The notes: generated from the sequence alone by a model not told the origin. DNA of 64,000 nucleotides from Trichostrongylus colubriformis (GCA_963978905.1 OZ022260.1:1353725-1417724); one strand, 5' to 3'; numbered from the stretch's first letter, positions 1-26,607 are shown. Numbers and translations are program-made.

Positions 1-164
1 ACACTGAAACAGTGAGTGTATCAATAGGACAGCTATTCGCACAGCGGCGTGCGTGCGATCCGTGCGAGCTAGGGCGCCGTACCTACTTGGGTTCTGGGCG
101 GTTACGTCTAAATAAGGCGCAGAACACGTTACTTGCCTCACAACCCCATTACATACAGGGCTCC

Positions 165-345
165 TAAGTTCGCGTTCATACTTTGCGCTGGCAAGGCGCG
201 GCTGCGTCCACAGGCAGCGAGGCAGAGTGACACGAAGGAGAGCATAGACGAAGCGGGCAACGAGACAGAGTGGCACAGGCAGAGACGCAAAAACACACAG
301 CCACGCCCTGCTGCCGGCACCGCAGAGTATGAACACGGCCTAACT
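165..345. repeat. Foldback repeat, family C
   Basis: The sequence opens with GTTCATACTTTGCG and closes with an inverted GCAGAGTATGAAC, enclosing a GC-rich core. A related copy in opposite orientation is at about 7235-7395 (same order of core words, such as GCCTGTGGACGCAGCC). No coding content is convincing; it looks like a non-autonomous foldback element. Confidence 0.6.
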
Positions 346-451
346 CGCACGCATCACTTCGCACGCCACAGAGCGAAATTCAGTCCCTATGCATAAATAC
401 TATTATTCAGTGCCATGATAAAATGATGTAATGAAAATTGCATATTTTCAG

Positions 452-2221
452 GCCCAAGAAGAAGAAGGCAATGAGCGAAAGCGAAGAAAGCGATAAAGAG
501 GTGAGAGCTTCAATTGTTCAGCAATTCTCAGGCGAATAAGATCTGGTCTAAGATCAGTCTCAAGATAGGCGCTGAAATACGGAAGCAGCGCACGAAAAGG
601 GGCTTTTAGCTCGACATCCCTAGCTCTCTAGGACTGCATTCATGCTAGGCTAAGCGACCGCCGTAACGCACAACTGCGTCGTCAGTAGACCCAAGGTTGT
701 CTGTGGGTCAATCGGCACATGTCGCGATCAACATTGATCGTGACGTGCGTCGATCAGCACACAGACAAAAATGGATGGATCGATGTCAAGGTCAAACTCT
801 GGCCAAAGATGCCCGGTAAGGGTTAGAGGGTGTTTTGGTTGCTTAGTTGATTACTTGGTAAGCACGGGATCCTATTAGGTATAATATTTTGATAGTCGGT
901 TGGCCATTCCACAAAATAGGAGCTTATGAACATCGTGAACACCTTAGGCCTATGTTGAGTCAGCCTTTGTCCTCCCTCCTGTCTCCATTACAGCTGGGTA
1001 TAGGTGGCTGCGCGACGAGATCAAAGGAATCGTCCACGGAAACTCTAGTTTCTTTGTTGCCCATGTATTTATGTTGTATTTGCCTAATAAGGGCCACATG
1101 CAAAGTTTCACGCGAAAAAGTGAGAATTCGACTGAGATACAGCTCCTAAATTCTCGGCTGGGTGGGCGGGGCCTCCGACGACGACGGCTTTTACTCGGGT
1201 GCCCCGCACACCCGGCCGAGAATTCGAGGAACTGTATATTAGCCGATTTGTTGCTTTTTCGCATGAAACTTTACATGCGGCCCTTATTAGGCAAAGACAA
1301 AATAAATATATGGGTAACCAAGAAACTAGTCTTTCATGGATGATTACTTTAAGTTCCCGTAACTCAAAACGGGGTAACGTGAATCTCCTTATACGCTTCG
1401 TCGAGTATGAATACGGCCTCAGTCGGAGTGTGCGCCAGGGTACTTAGCCTGGACAAACTTAACAAAAAGAATAGCGCGCGCCAGAGTGCCAGGTCGTTAT
1501 GTGCAGAGGTGTGATCACAGCGAGTCACGGCGACCTGACATAATGCAGGTCTCCTTAAACTCAGAGTTCGTCTTCAAGCGCCTGACCTACAACCTGCGCT
1601 TAACTTCTATTTTGAGCTTCGATGATTTATCCATTATTGCAATCATAATGGTGGCTTGTACGGGGCGTCACGACCATGTCCATACGGTGCCGTGCACGTC
1701 GCATTTGACCATCTCGCAAGCTAGAAGTGGCAATCCTCCTCCCATTCAGTGCCCAGTTATTGCACGTAATCTGCAAACCATTTCCAGAGCGATATGCTGC
1801 GTTTGGCCTTATTGAGTGACTCAGTATAAATACAGATCTCAGCGATTTCAATCACTACCTCACAGACACCGAAGGCGTAGTTTTTGTTGACAATGGAATA
1901 TGGGACTCGAGGTGCTAAGTAGAGCAACAGCACAGAAAGAAATGAATGAAATGGCCAAGAACGCGAGAAAGTGGATCCCCCAGTTCTTTCCTTTCGTCCC
2001 TCTGCATCACTAGTCGCTGAGGGGTGGATACAGCCGGCCAGGGGCTATGCCAGCCAGCCGCCAGCGTTGCCCCGCCCTCGCAGCAACATTCCTGCCTTGA
2101 ACAGCAGATTACTCAAAATTGAAAAGTTCCTTACTTCCAAATAATTCAGCTTTAAGAGCTCCGTTTCCAGGTAGAGGCCGTTGATGGCAACGAAAGTGAC
2201 GATGAGGGAGCAAACGAGTGA
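452..2221 (+). CDS. C-terminal two exons of an unidentified nuclear-type protein
   Basis: Two short exons read in one phase. Exon 452-500 follows an acceptor ending TATTTTCAG and ends at donor GAG|GTGAGA; it encodes a lysine cluster followed by an acidic serine stretch (PKKKKAMSESEESDKE). Exon 2171-2221 follows CGTTTCCAG and encodes VEAVDGNESDDEGANE, then TGA. The tail resembles those of nucleolar or chromatin proteins: a basic cluster like a nuclear localisation signal next to Ser/Asp/Glu sites that suit CK2 phosphorylation. The rest of the gene lies left of the window, so its family cannot be named. The gene converges tail-to-tail with irs-2. The 1.67 kb intron contains two dispersed repeats. 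The exon pair is short, so a chance match is possible, but both splice sites are strong and the phase is consistent. Confidence 0.55.
1024..1350. mobile_element. Foldback MITE family A, copy 1
   Basis: Terminal inverted repeats start AGGAATCGTCCACGG and end with a degenerate GATGATTACTT. The subterminal word TTTATGTTGTATTTGCCTAA occurs near the left end and its inverse near the right end. A GC-rich centre separates the arms. It is the most diverged and shortest of six copies in the window. Confidence 0.75.
1915..2120 (-). repeat. Dispersed repeat family D, copy 1 (inverted)
   Basis: Its reverse complement carries GCGAGGGCGGGGCAACG followed by TAGTGATGCAGAG. Plus-strand copies at about 6085, 22650, 31570 and 45315 share the same word order. 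No ORF is conserved between copies. It sits in the intron of the 452-2221 gene. Confidence 0.55.
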
Positions 2222-3233
2222 AAGGCGGCCACCACTTTGGTTTTATCGAACTCTTTGAACCTCCATGTAGGCATTGATATTGTTGACAACCTGTTTTTTT
2301 AATTCCTCACTATCATTACGGTATACTGACTATCCTAGGCGACAAGGCACGATCCGATTCTTTGATCTCTTCTGTTAATTTATTTATCATGTTAAAGATC
2401 AACAATAAACAAACTCATGGAAAAGTAACAATTGTGTGAACAAGGCACAGCAAATAAACGGGAAGCGAAAAGGCAGATATACTTTACAAAAGTTGTTGTT
2501 CTGTACCTTTCATCGCAAACCAATGACAAACGCCTTGTGTGGCACATGCGACGCAACGTTTGCGAAATTAAAAACCACTGGATCGATATGCTTGTTTTTG
2601 CTCAAGCTGCAAAAATGTTTGCAACGTATGCGGGACTGGGGCATCGTGTTTACTGAGGTCGCTCGTAGGGTTGAAGACGAGTTCAACCATTTCTCACGTT
2701 GACGCGAAGTAAAGCAATCAGGCTTCACCATATCACGCAGAGGTACGCGCCTCTACTTCACCATGAAAATGCACAAGACACCGATTTCTGTCCTAACACA
2801 TATAGCAGGGGCGCCGTATAAGGTGTGTGACCTAATGTCAGAATTTCGCATCACGACGAGCGTCGTGCGACGGTGTGTGGGAGCTATGCGCGCCGCCAGC
2901 GTTGGGGCTCAAAGCGATTACAGGACAGCGCTAGAGGGGACATATACAGCTGACTTGTAATCGTTTCGATACCCAACAATACAGCGCCTTGAGCTCGTCC
3001 GCATCGCTTCGTTTGCCGCTGCGGTGCGAAATCCTGACATAAGTTTACACACTCCGCCGTATACAAACGTCGCGTCGCACGCCGCATACCCCGTTGCGAA
3101 ATCCTGTCTGATGGTCGCAGTTGAACATTGCCAACATTTTACAGTTCTCTTGCAGTTCAAGTGAACAACAAGAACGTATCGATCCCACGGTTCTGCAATC
3201 GTGCAAATCACATCGTTGGATCAACACAAGAGC

Positions 3234-3540
3234 TTAAGGCCGCTCTCATACTTTGCGCACCGACGCCGTCACGCAACCATTTGCCCGCCGCAGGAGACGG
3301 CGTCCATAGATAATGCGGACCCAATCACACTACAGTATGGTGATTGTGGCCGATTCAAATCTTGGCGCTATGCCAATAAGGTGATCGTGGCCGCTTCGTG
3401 TATTGGCACATCACCATACTGTAGTGTGATTGGGTCCGCATTATCTATGGACGCCGTCTCCTGCGGCGGGCAAATGGTTGCGTGAGTTTGACGCCGTCAC
3501 GCGCGTGACGGCGTCGGTGCGCAAAGTATGAGAGCGGCCT
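3234..3540. repeat. Long near-perfect palindrome, family B
   Basis: Left arm AAGGCCGCTCTCATACTTTG is mirrored by CAAAGTATGAGAGCGGCCTT at the right end, and pairing continues inward through CACACTACAGTATGGTGAT. The arms are roughly 115-125 bp around a short spacer. The terminal GACGCCGTCACGC motif is shared with the palindrome at 27104-27200, so both are one foldback family. Confidence 0.8.
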
Positions 3541-3993
3541 TGTTCACTTGAAGTGCAAGCGACTGCGAAATGTTCGCAAGATAAAACGTGGTCCAAGGAT
3601 ATATACGCAAATTAGCGTGCTTTCCTTACATCCAAAATGAAAAACTGCAGAGCAAACCTTGCGTCAGTCCAGTAGTTTAGTGCTTCTGCAACCGCTGATA
3701 GCCTAACTGTCAACATAAAGCTAATTCTAATTAACTATACAGGATTATCCTACGATCGTTGATTCTACTGCACAGCAAGAACAGATCTAAAGTCGCCTCT
3801 ATATTCTGCGGCGCTGCCGCTAGCTGTGATGCCGGCGAGATGCAGAGCGTGACAGGAACCACAGCCGGCGCTGACGGCGGCGCCAGCCTATGCAAGCAGC
3901 GCCGCAAAGTATGAATGATAACGACCTGATGGCAGCTACATTAACAATCCCAACGCTCCGCCGCCACAATACACCGACGTCTGCTGGTCCTTT

Positions 3994-19239
<15,246 letters not shown>

Positions 19240-19394
19240 CTGAAAATGGAAAGCTCCCCGTACCCGAATGTGAGAAATGACTCAATGACCACCAGGAAGA
19301 TCCAAATCCAGAGGCAACTCTATACTTCCCTGGGAAAAATTGGGCTAGTACGAAGTAATCTCAAGGGCACACCTCACGATGGCCAGGTTAGCCA

Positions 19395-19575
19395 ACTTAT
19401 CCTCTTGAGGCAGTAGACCCTTAGGGATACGTATCCAGGTTTCATCCCCTTGCACTGCCATGATGCACCATCATGGCGCTGCATCCACCGTTCCCAAGCC
19501 AACCAGGCCCACTTGGTCCTTACTGACCTTACTGATCTACTAAGCCGAAAGGGTCTACTGCCCAAGGAGGTAAGT
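19395..19575. repeat. Foldback upstream of irs-2
   Basis: CTTATCCTCTTGAGGCAGTA GACCCTTAGG on the left pairs with the CTAAGCCGAAAGGGTCTACT G block near 19540. The centre is ATGATGCACCATCATGG. It lies exactly where the irs-2 leader and first exon should be, which complicates the choice of start. Confidence 0.55.
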
Positions 19576-19625
19576 CTAGAAAACAAATGATCGCGAGTTA
19601 CGCCTTTATCATATCATAGACACAC

Positions 19626-21417
19626 CTAGAAACGACCCTGCATCTGCTCCATGGCCGCAGCAATTTCTTCAATTGAAACGCCATCGAAACCTGGAACAGA
19701 GTTTCTTTAAACGACCCCATAAACTATACAATAAACCCTTTCAAATCCGGACAAGCGTTGAGCCATACTCTCTACGGCCCGACAGTGATGACCTAATAGT
19801 TTTTCGAACACATGTGCTGTCTCACAACGCAGTCTTCAAAAGCATACTCAGTTTGTAGAATTATCCAGACTCACTCTAAGTAAGTTCCCCACTAACTCAT
19901 ATAATACCTATAGAGACGATCAAGCGACGCCGACGGCCAAGCGATGCCAAGTAAAGCACAAGTCGTCTTATGAAAAGGTCAGAACCTTCCTGGAACAACA
20001 ATTACATACCAAACTTAAGGTAATTCAGAGTAACCAAAACTTACCACTTCGTCGCTTCCAAGCAGTAATTTCGTGTCGTACTCAACTCGTTGTTGGGTTG
20101 AAAGCGAATCCGCTATTACTGCTTCCGGAAATATCACTTCAAACACCTGGCCTATCTTTCCCAAACAGCAAAACACCTTAATGGTATTGTAGTCGCTTCG
20201 ACTGTTGGGCTTCAATATTCCCACTCATCAACTATGAATGAAGCTACCTCAAACATGAGAAGTGAAAAAGTTTCCTTTGCATCTGACATTTCTTCAAAAA
20301 CAATCATCTGCCGCTCATCTAAGTTCACAAACCTCATCAAAAATGAAGCAAATGTTTCCCCAACTAAAGCTAATGAACATTCCTCGCTCTCTGAGTGAGT
20401 ATCGTTAGGAAGATTCTCACCGAGCCGTGCGTTGTGATGCGCGCGAACCAGGGGTTCTCAGGCGGTTATGCCTAATAAGCACAGCACATTGCTTTAGGAC
20501 CCAACTACATACGGCGCTCCTGGCTCGCTTGCATCTCGTCGCGCTCCGCGGCGTAGAACTCTGCCTTGAACTACAGTCGAGTGGAATTCAATGGATATTT
20601 TCTATCGTAAACGTATTTTTTCATACTTCTTCGTTCCTTCTCCCTTTCACTATTTCACTTGTTTGTTGTTCATTTGTTTAGCATCATCATGAACGAAATC
20701 AGTTCTGCCTTCTCGTTGGGTGCCAGCAGGCAACTCGGCCTTTGAAGCGAGCAGTTCGAGATGGGACACGCTAGGATTGTATTAAAGCTCCAAAGGCGCG
20801 TTTTTCAAAGCGAGTTTCGCTACAAATTATTTCTTCTGGGCTCAAATGTCCGATCGTGGAGAATAAAGTTTCTGAATACGGTTTCCTTCCTTGCTCTCAC
20901 CCGCCTTTTACGGTACATGCCCCTGGCATGCCTACGGGCAAGTGTATTCTTGAGGCTCATGCACAACCGTCGCTCAGGGAAGAACAAAGCGCCTTTACAA
21001 TATTGTTGAATTTTTTGAACTCTTTCAAACTTTTCGAACATTTTTGAGCTATCGGCTCCTATAGGGTAGGTGAGCTCTAGGTATGACAATTACACATATT
21101 TTGTGTCCAGAATGATACATGAAGAGATGAGAGACTACGGTACATGAGAAAGCTCAGCCCCCCCCCCCCCCCATCCGCACTGTTGCCTAGAGCTCCCAAA
21201 CAGATCTCACAAAACGATGTGTGGTGGGCGTGAGAAATGTATTTGCATACAAAAATGCATTAATACTTTTCCCATACAATAATTCAATTATGGTTGATTG
21301 TGCAAAACAACCACTAACACCTACCACTAAATCCACGTCTCCGTGTTGTGTAATGGAAAAATGAATGCGACGGTCGTTCAAATTGAATGACAAATCCCGA
21401 TAGACAGGACCATTCAT
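19626..21417 (-). CDS. Unidentified protein upstream of irs-2 (partial model)
   Basis: Exon 21417-21321 starts with ATG (MNGPVYRDLSFNLNDRR...) about 190 bp after the stop of the preceding gene. Exon 20390-20248 follows in phase (SEECSLALVGETF ... SLLMFE), then 20209-20045 (PNSRSDYNTIKVFCC ... LLLGSDEV) ending in donor GTAAGT. A terminal exon 19690-19626 encodes FDGVSIEEIAAAMEQMQGRF and then TAG. The last exon needs one upstream base while the previous one ends in phase 0, so a small exon or a different donor is missing between 20045 and 19690. The acceptor before 20209 (TTGAAG) is weak. No signal peptide, membrane segment or known motif was seen. The family is not recognised. It lies between the small membrane gene and irs-2, all on the minus strand with short gaps. 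Confidence 0.6.
21158..21172. repeat. Poly-C tract (15 C)
   Basis: An uninterrupted run of C. Similar G/C homopolymers occur at 28151-28170 (20 G), 41456-41467 (12 G) and 60835-60852 (18 C). Such tracts are prone to length error in assemblies. Confidence 0.9.
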
Positions 21418-21609
21418 CAATAGAGCTTAAATGAAGCTATAACTTTAACCACATAATCTGCTGTGCCGGAGGAATTACAGGAACGTTCCTCGAACTATCT
21501 AGAACAGAACGCACAAATGTCAACAGATTTATGAAGGCGCATTTCAACATAGAAGTGTCTATCTATCAGGAGAAACAACGTAACAACTTCAAATAACACT
21601 TATGAGAAC

Positions 21610-24600
21610 CTAATCATCAAATTCAAAACGTGGCAGCGAGGTCTTAGATTCGGCCTTTCTCTGACGACGACGATCTTCTTCACGCTCTCTTTCAATTCTG
21701 AAAATTCACAGCTGATGCCACAGTCGTTATAAAAGTGTCGAGTTCATAAAAGTTTAAGTGCTTATTCTGAAGAGCAATAGCTATTAGTGGAGGGAACCAC
21801 GAGTTTCGCAACGAATTAGAGCAAACCCTTTTCTTTTGCAAAGAAACGGTTTCATCCATCCTGGAACTCCTCCACGCTAAATTATGCCAAAACCTACATC
21901 GCTAACCTGTTGTTCCTCCGTCGCGAATAGTAACTGATTTCATGTTTATGCAGAACTCTACTATATATAATCCACTAAGTACGTCTGTCTGTGTCTGTAG
22001 GGGCACGTAGACATGACCCGTAAGTGATCCAAACTGGTGAAGACTGATAAGAGCTGATATGGAGTGCAGTGGCAAATGTCATCGCGCTTCTTGAATAGGC
22101 AGTAAAGCTTTGGCTTTTAAAGTCGACGTTGGAGTAAGGACAGCGACATTAATAGTGGGTGATAGCAAGAAATAAAATTCCATAAAGCCTGATAAGAGCC
22201 AACTAGTCTGATGCACCTCATTACTAATACATCACTACTATATGCGGCCACAACAGCCCAATTTCCAGATTGAAGGGTAAACACACTTTATTTCTGTTCC
22301 AAATCACTTGCGGCAAAGCGCATAACCGCTAGACTTGGATTTCCGAACAGTGATGGGTGTCTGTAGCAATTTAATAGGCAGTAATAAACATCAATAGTGG
22401 CTTAAGCAGGAGGGCGAATCACTACCTCAATATCAGTAGCAACGAAATATCTCGACCACGAAACTATGTGAATACCTGAAGATTACTGGGTGTCTACGTG
22501 TGATAATACCAGCTGGCTAGCGCACGGTACGGCGTACTATCATGCCGTATGACTATCCATCCATTAGAGGCACCGGGAGAAGTAAGGACATGTGATTGGA
22601 AAACAAAGCTTCACTTCAGAAGAGTTGATGGGTAGCGAAACTCGCATTGAAAAAGCACGGTTGGAGTCTTATTACCATCCCGGGCACAGCGTGTCGCCCT
22701 GCAGTTCATCAGGCGGGCGAGTTGCCAGCGAGGGCGGGACAGCGTTCGCATCCCCTGATTTAGCCTCTCCGCTCGTCTACAGTTTACCCCGGCTAGTGAC
22801 GCATACGGACGCGGAGAGAAGGAGGTTTTCTCACTCCTATTTCTCCGGTTTTTCGCCTTTTTATTTCAATCTTGCTCTGCTGTTACAGCGCTGTGAACTC
22901 TGATCAATCTGCAAAATTTACCCCTTCTGATGTCTTTAAGCCAGCACCTATCAAGTCCCCCGCCACACTATTCGGCCGTGCGACGAGCGCAGTACTAAGC
23001 AATGGACAGCTGATCTAAAAAAATTAATTTTTTGTTAACTGCTGTTTATCGCCGCAGCTCGCGATGCGAAAGTTACTACAAAGATGCTGAGTTATGGGCA
23101 AAAGCTTCGGTGGCGGACGGGACTCGAACCCGCACTTCATCCTTTCCGGGGATATGTGCTAATCCATTACACTACCGACACCACCTTCACCCTAACTCAG
23201 CTTTCTGAATGGTATATTTACCATAGCTTATCAGCACTCACACGTATAACGTGTTGAGCCGGTTGGCCAATATCGGCATCGCCGCAGCTCGCGATAAACA
23301 GCAGTTAACAAAAAATTAAAAGTATCAAAATCATTACTAAAGCTTTCAGCTTCACGGTTCGATGCCGATATTGGCCAACCGGCTCAACACGTTATACGTG
23401 TGAGTGCTGATAAGCTATGGTAAATATACCATTCAGAAAGCTGAGTTAGGGTGAAGGTGGTGTCGGTAGTGTAATGGATTAGCACATATCCCCGGAAAGG
23501 ATGAAGTGCGGGTTCGAGTCCCGTCCGCCACCGAAGCTTTTGCCCATAACTCAGCATCTTTGTAGTAAAAAAATTAAGTTGTACGTATAGATGCATTTAC
23601 ATGAACAAAATGACTCTTTCACCGATACCGTAGCTTTACCAAAACTTGGGACGAAACGCTCACATTTCCGCAGCTGGGTAGGGGCGGATGCCAGTTAACA
23701 ACACCCAACTGAATATTTATTTCGATGATAGAGGCGCAACACAGTTTCTCTAATAGATAATAAGCATGGGAGGCTATCTCTTTCAGGCATCCCTCTTACC
23801 GGGGCAGGTAAAAACCGCATGTTTCTCACTTTCATCGGCTTGATTCGATTACGCTGGGATTCGGATGACAATGCACGAGCCTGAAGTGACTCCTCCCAGT
23901 ACAGTGCGACATATCGGAAACGACGATCACTTCTGATTCCCCGAAGGTTCAAAAGGGGAAAAGAAAATGACTTTTTTTGTCTGGAAACCAGGCACCGGCT
24001 CTTTAAAGGAATCGTCCACGGAAAATGAGTTTTTGTGTTACCCATATATTTATGTTGTATTTGCCTAATGTTGGCCTCATGCAAAATTTCACGCGAAAAA
24101 ATATGAATCTGGCTGAGATACAGCACCACAAAGTGCGGTCCCAGTGGACGGGGCCTCCGTGTAAAAGCCGCGTACCGCGTCCGCCGTGGTCTGAGACGTA
24201 TTGTAGGAACAGAAGGTTACGTAAACAGTCCCACTCTCCGTTCCCAACGACGGCGGAAGACGGGACGAGGCTTTTAAACGGAGGCCCCGCCCACTGGGAC
24301 CGCACTTTGTGGTCTGTATCTCAGCCAGATTCACATTTTTTCGCGTGAAATTTTGCATGAGGCCAACATTAGGCAAATACAACATAAATATATGGGTAAC
24401 ACAAAAACCTATTTTCCGTGGACGATTCCTCTAAAAGCGCGTAGAAGCACTTATTTATCAAAAGATAGACAAAAACAAAAAATAGGAGACAAGGGTGAAT
24501 ACCGTCGCTGTCGCCCTTCAGCAGGTGATAGCATGCGTCCCTCGCCAGTTTCTTCGTCCACTGTCCATAACATCATGTCACTCAACGTCACACCAAACAT

Positions 24601-24795
24601 CTTCCAACCCACAAAGAACATCACAAAAGCGATGATGAGCCGTCGATTCGAATACTGTTAAATGGAGAATTAAGAAAACCACATCATAACTATTTCAGAT
24701 GATAAGAGAAATACCTGTTGATAAGTAAGTTTCGAGCGGTGAAAGAGGCTCCGAATCTTTTGCCTATATATGCGCCTCCATTCCCAATAAAGCAT
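21610..24795 (-). CDS. Small single-pass membrane protein, unidentified
   Basis: Three exons in exact phase: 24795-24715 (27 codons, ATG, MLYWEWRRIYRQKIRSLFHR...), 24654-24503 and 21697-21610, total 106 residues. Acceptors are TTAACAG and AATTTTCAG. The second exon holds one strong hydrophobic segment (RRLIIAFVMFFVGWKMFGV) followed by an acidic stretch (TVDEETGEGRMLSP). The third is highly charged (IEREREEDRRRQRK...). The architecture is a basic N-terminus, one transmembrane helix and a charged coil-like tail. It resembles small inner-mitochondrial or ER assembly factors, but no family is recognised. The ATG is only about 120 bp after the NOP10 stop, and in-frame stops lie just upstream of it. 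The 2.8 kb second intron contains MITE A3 and a palindrome with two tRNA-like sequences. Confidence 0.65.
22650..22910 (+). repeat. Dispersed repeat family D, copy 3
   Basis: Carries GTTGCCAGCGAGGGCGGGAC and, downstream, CTAGTGACGCATACGGACGC and a pyrimidine-rich tail, in the order seen in other copies. It lies within the long intron of the small membrane gene. Confidence 0.5.
23109..23181 (-). tRNA. tRNA-like sequence (probable pseudogene), left arm
   Basis: The minus strand folds as a 73-nt cloverleaf. Acceptor GTGTCGG/CCGCCAC has one T-C mismatch. Box A is TAGTGTAATGG, with D-stem GTGT/GCAC. The anticodon stem TATCC/GGATG holds loop CCGGAAA. The T-arm is GCGGG TTCGAGT CCCGT. The formal anticodon is GGA (serine), but position 33 is C rather than U and the variable loop is only 4 nt, unlike real tRNA-Ser. 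This suggests a tRNA-derived repeat rather than a working tRNA. Confidence 0.5.
23460..23532 (+). tRNA. tRNA-like sequence (probable pseudogene), right arm
   Basis: It is the inverse duplicate of 23109-23181 with the same cloverleaf, the same C33, the same formal GGA anticodon and the same single acceptor mismatch. Box B is GGTTCGAGTCC. Identity of the two arms implies a recent duplication or ongoing gene conversion. Confidence 0.5.
24003..24436. mobile_element. Foldback MITE family A, copy 3
   Basis: Termini TTTAAAGGAATCGTCCACGG and CCGTGGACGATTCCTCTAAA. The arms share CAGCACCACAAAGTGCGGTC. One of the best-preserved copies, very similar to A2 and A5. It lies in the second intron of the small membrane gene, just before that gene's second exon in transcription order reversed. 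Confidence 0.9.
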
Positions 24796-24914
24796 AATAG
24801 AAATAAGGAGTGTGAAAAGAGTACAACGCTATCAAACTAATGTAATCAGTACACAGAACAAAATTGTAATCTAGCAACAATTGTAACGAGGATGATAAAA
24901 CTTGAAAGCTTGGT

Positions 24915-26044
24915 TCAATAAACAATTTTGGCCTGCTGAGTAGGCAATATTCCAAAACGCTTCTTGATAATCACACGATACTTGCTGTACTTATCCTCAG
25001 GAGAGAATCGAGCTGGATGGGCAGACACAGTTTCCGTTCCGTCAGGAGCAGTTTTCTAAATAATAAACTCCCCTTAACTATTTCACAGAGAACTGATGAC
25101 TTTGAGCCATTTACGATTGATCAATCAACCATGTTTATTATGTGATCACGCTCACTTTGTGTTCGTTGTTCATGTCAGTGTTCGTAGCTACCTTCATTTC
25201 AATAACTGATCAATGAAACCATTCGTATGGGAATTGCTTTCAAGTGATCATGAAAGGCTTCAAGAAATTATACCGTTTCTAACTCCCACAGAAGCATCTT
25301 CAGATTACGGAATCCATCATTTTGTGACGGCTTTACTATTACCTGGACATGTTTTCGTCGTTTTAATACATGTTGTTTACGTTTTTGTCCAGACCGTACA
25401 TAGAAGAAAATTTTGCACAACACTTGGCAAAAAGGTCAGTCGTGAAACCCCAGCCATCGTCAAAACTCAATAAATTGTGAAGGGTACATCACAGAAGGTT
25501 CCCAATCCCATTTTAAGGAACATATTTAAATACGACCGCTGCATTTTAATCCACATCCCAGCACAACCAAAGCAAGCTAATGAATTGGGGCTGACCATAA
25601 AATAAATGACAGTTAGACAAGGTCCCGATTATGCCGAAGCGTAGGCTTTCTCTAGAGGGCAAAATACCATAACATCATGTGGCTCATATTGAAGTGACCA
25701 TACACGAACTCAAAGAATTTGTTTGAAACCCGAGAAGGATGACACGCTTTGAAAAGGGCTTCCACCGACTGATGGATTTACTAATGAATTAGCAAATTTC
25801 TACGAGGATGATATAGTGGCAGTACAGCGTGGAGTATGGCTGGTCAACTAAATAACGAGGACGAGGCATGCATATTTTCTCTAACTTCACTTCACCACCA
25901 TGACCCCACTTAATAATCAAGAAAACTCAAACTGAAACGAAAACATCAAAAATTAAAGAAAGCTTCTCGATTATAAACAAGCATACAAACCTTAAGGGTG
26001 TACACACGTCTGCCGTTCTCGTCCAGATGATATCTCAGAAACAT
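24915..26044 (-). CDS. nola-3: H/ACA ribonucleoprotein subunit NOP10
   Basis: NOP10 is the smallest core protein of H/ACA snoRNPs. It binds the pseudouridine synthase dyskerin/CBF5 and acts in the nucleolus and Cajal bodies in rRNA pseudouridylation. Two exons, 26044-25991 and 25055-24915, give 64 residues, exactly the usual family length. Exon 1 encodes [18 protein letters not shown] and exon 2 continues [19 protein letters not shown]. These match the family's hallmark N-terminal beta motif, the [16 protein letters not shown] block and the C-terminal RFGILPTQ segment. The acceptor is ATTATTTAG and the 0.9 kb intron is unusually long for so short a gene. The next gene starts about 120 bp downstream on the same strand, as in nematode operons, and fath-1 ends about 560 bp upstream. 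Confidence 0.97.
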
Positions 26045-26607
26045 TCCAACTTGGGTGAAGTGTCTCAAAAAAGGAAAAACTATTTTTTGTTGAGCAAAAA
26101 AAATAGATTTCCACAAAAAAAGTATATAGTCTCGGCTCAATCACCGCGCTCTATACTTCTATAAGACATAACGACTAAAAATAAATAGCTTTTATTTCCA
26201 CTGCATGTACATCACCTGAATCAGCATAACACAAAGATCTCAGATTCATAACAACTGAGTTGTTAGGTAAACAATCATAATGAGCCATTTGAAGCATACA
26301 TAACAAATAATCTTAGGAGCATTAGCTGAGGACCAAATAAATTCAGATTGCCAATTCACAGCAGTGTGAAAGCTTTAAAAATCTATTCTCTACACAACCT
26401 TATAAAATGATATGGGGAGCATTAAACCTCGATGAATATCACATTTTCAAGGATCCAACTCCAAGAGAACCTTAAAAAAGGCGTGCACAACGAGAATACA
26501 AGAGAATGTGTGCGAATTTGGTACTATAACGGAATGAACAAATTGAACAGATGAAGTAGACAGACGATGTGGGAGATACCAATGAGACAATCAAAAAATG
26601 CAGAGTT
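26045..26607. other. Interval between fath-1 and nola-3
   Basis: An AT-rich interval of about 560 bp. It could hold the nola-3 promoter or be a long operon spacer. No repeat or coding signal is clear, apart from the out-of-frame extension of the last fath-1 exon to 26472. Confidence 0.5.

Larger units (their letters stand above)
23083..23572. repeat. Palindrome with two tRNA-like sequences
   Basis: Two arms of about 200 bp (23083-23280 and 23362-23572) are near-perfect inverse copies. For example CTGAATGGTATATTTACC in one arm faces GGTAAATATACCATTCAG in the other. A loop of about 80 bp separates them. An outer AGCTCGCGAT...AACAGCAG word is also inverted between about 23040 and 23300, which suggests stepwise inverted duplication. 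Confidence 0.85.
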
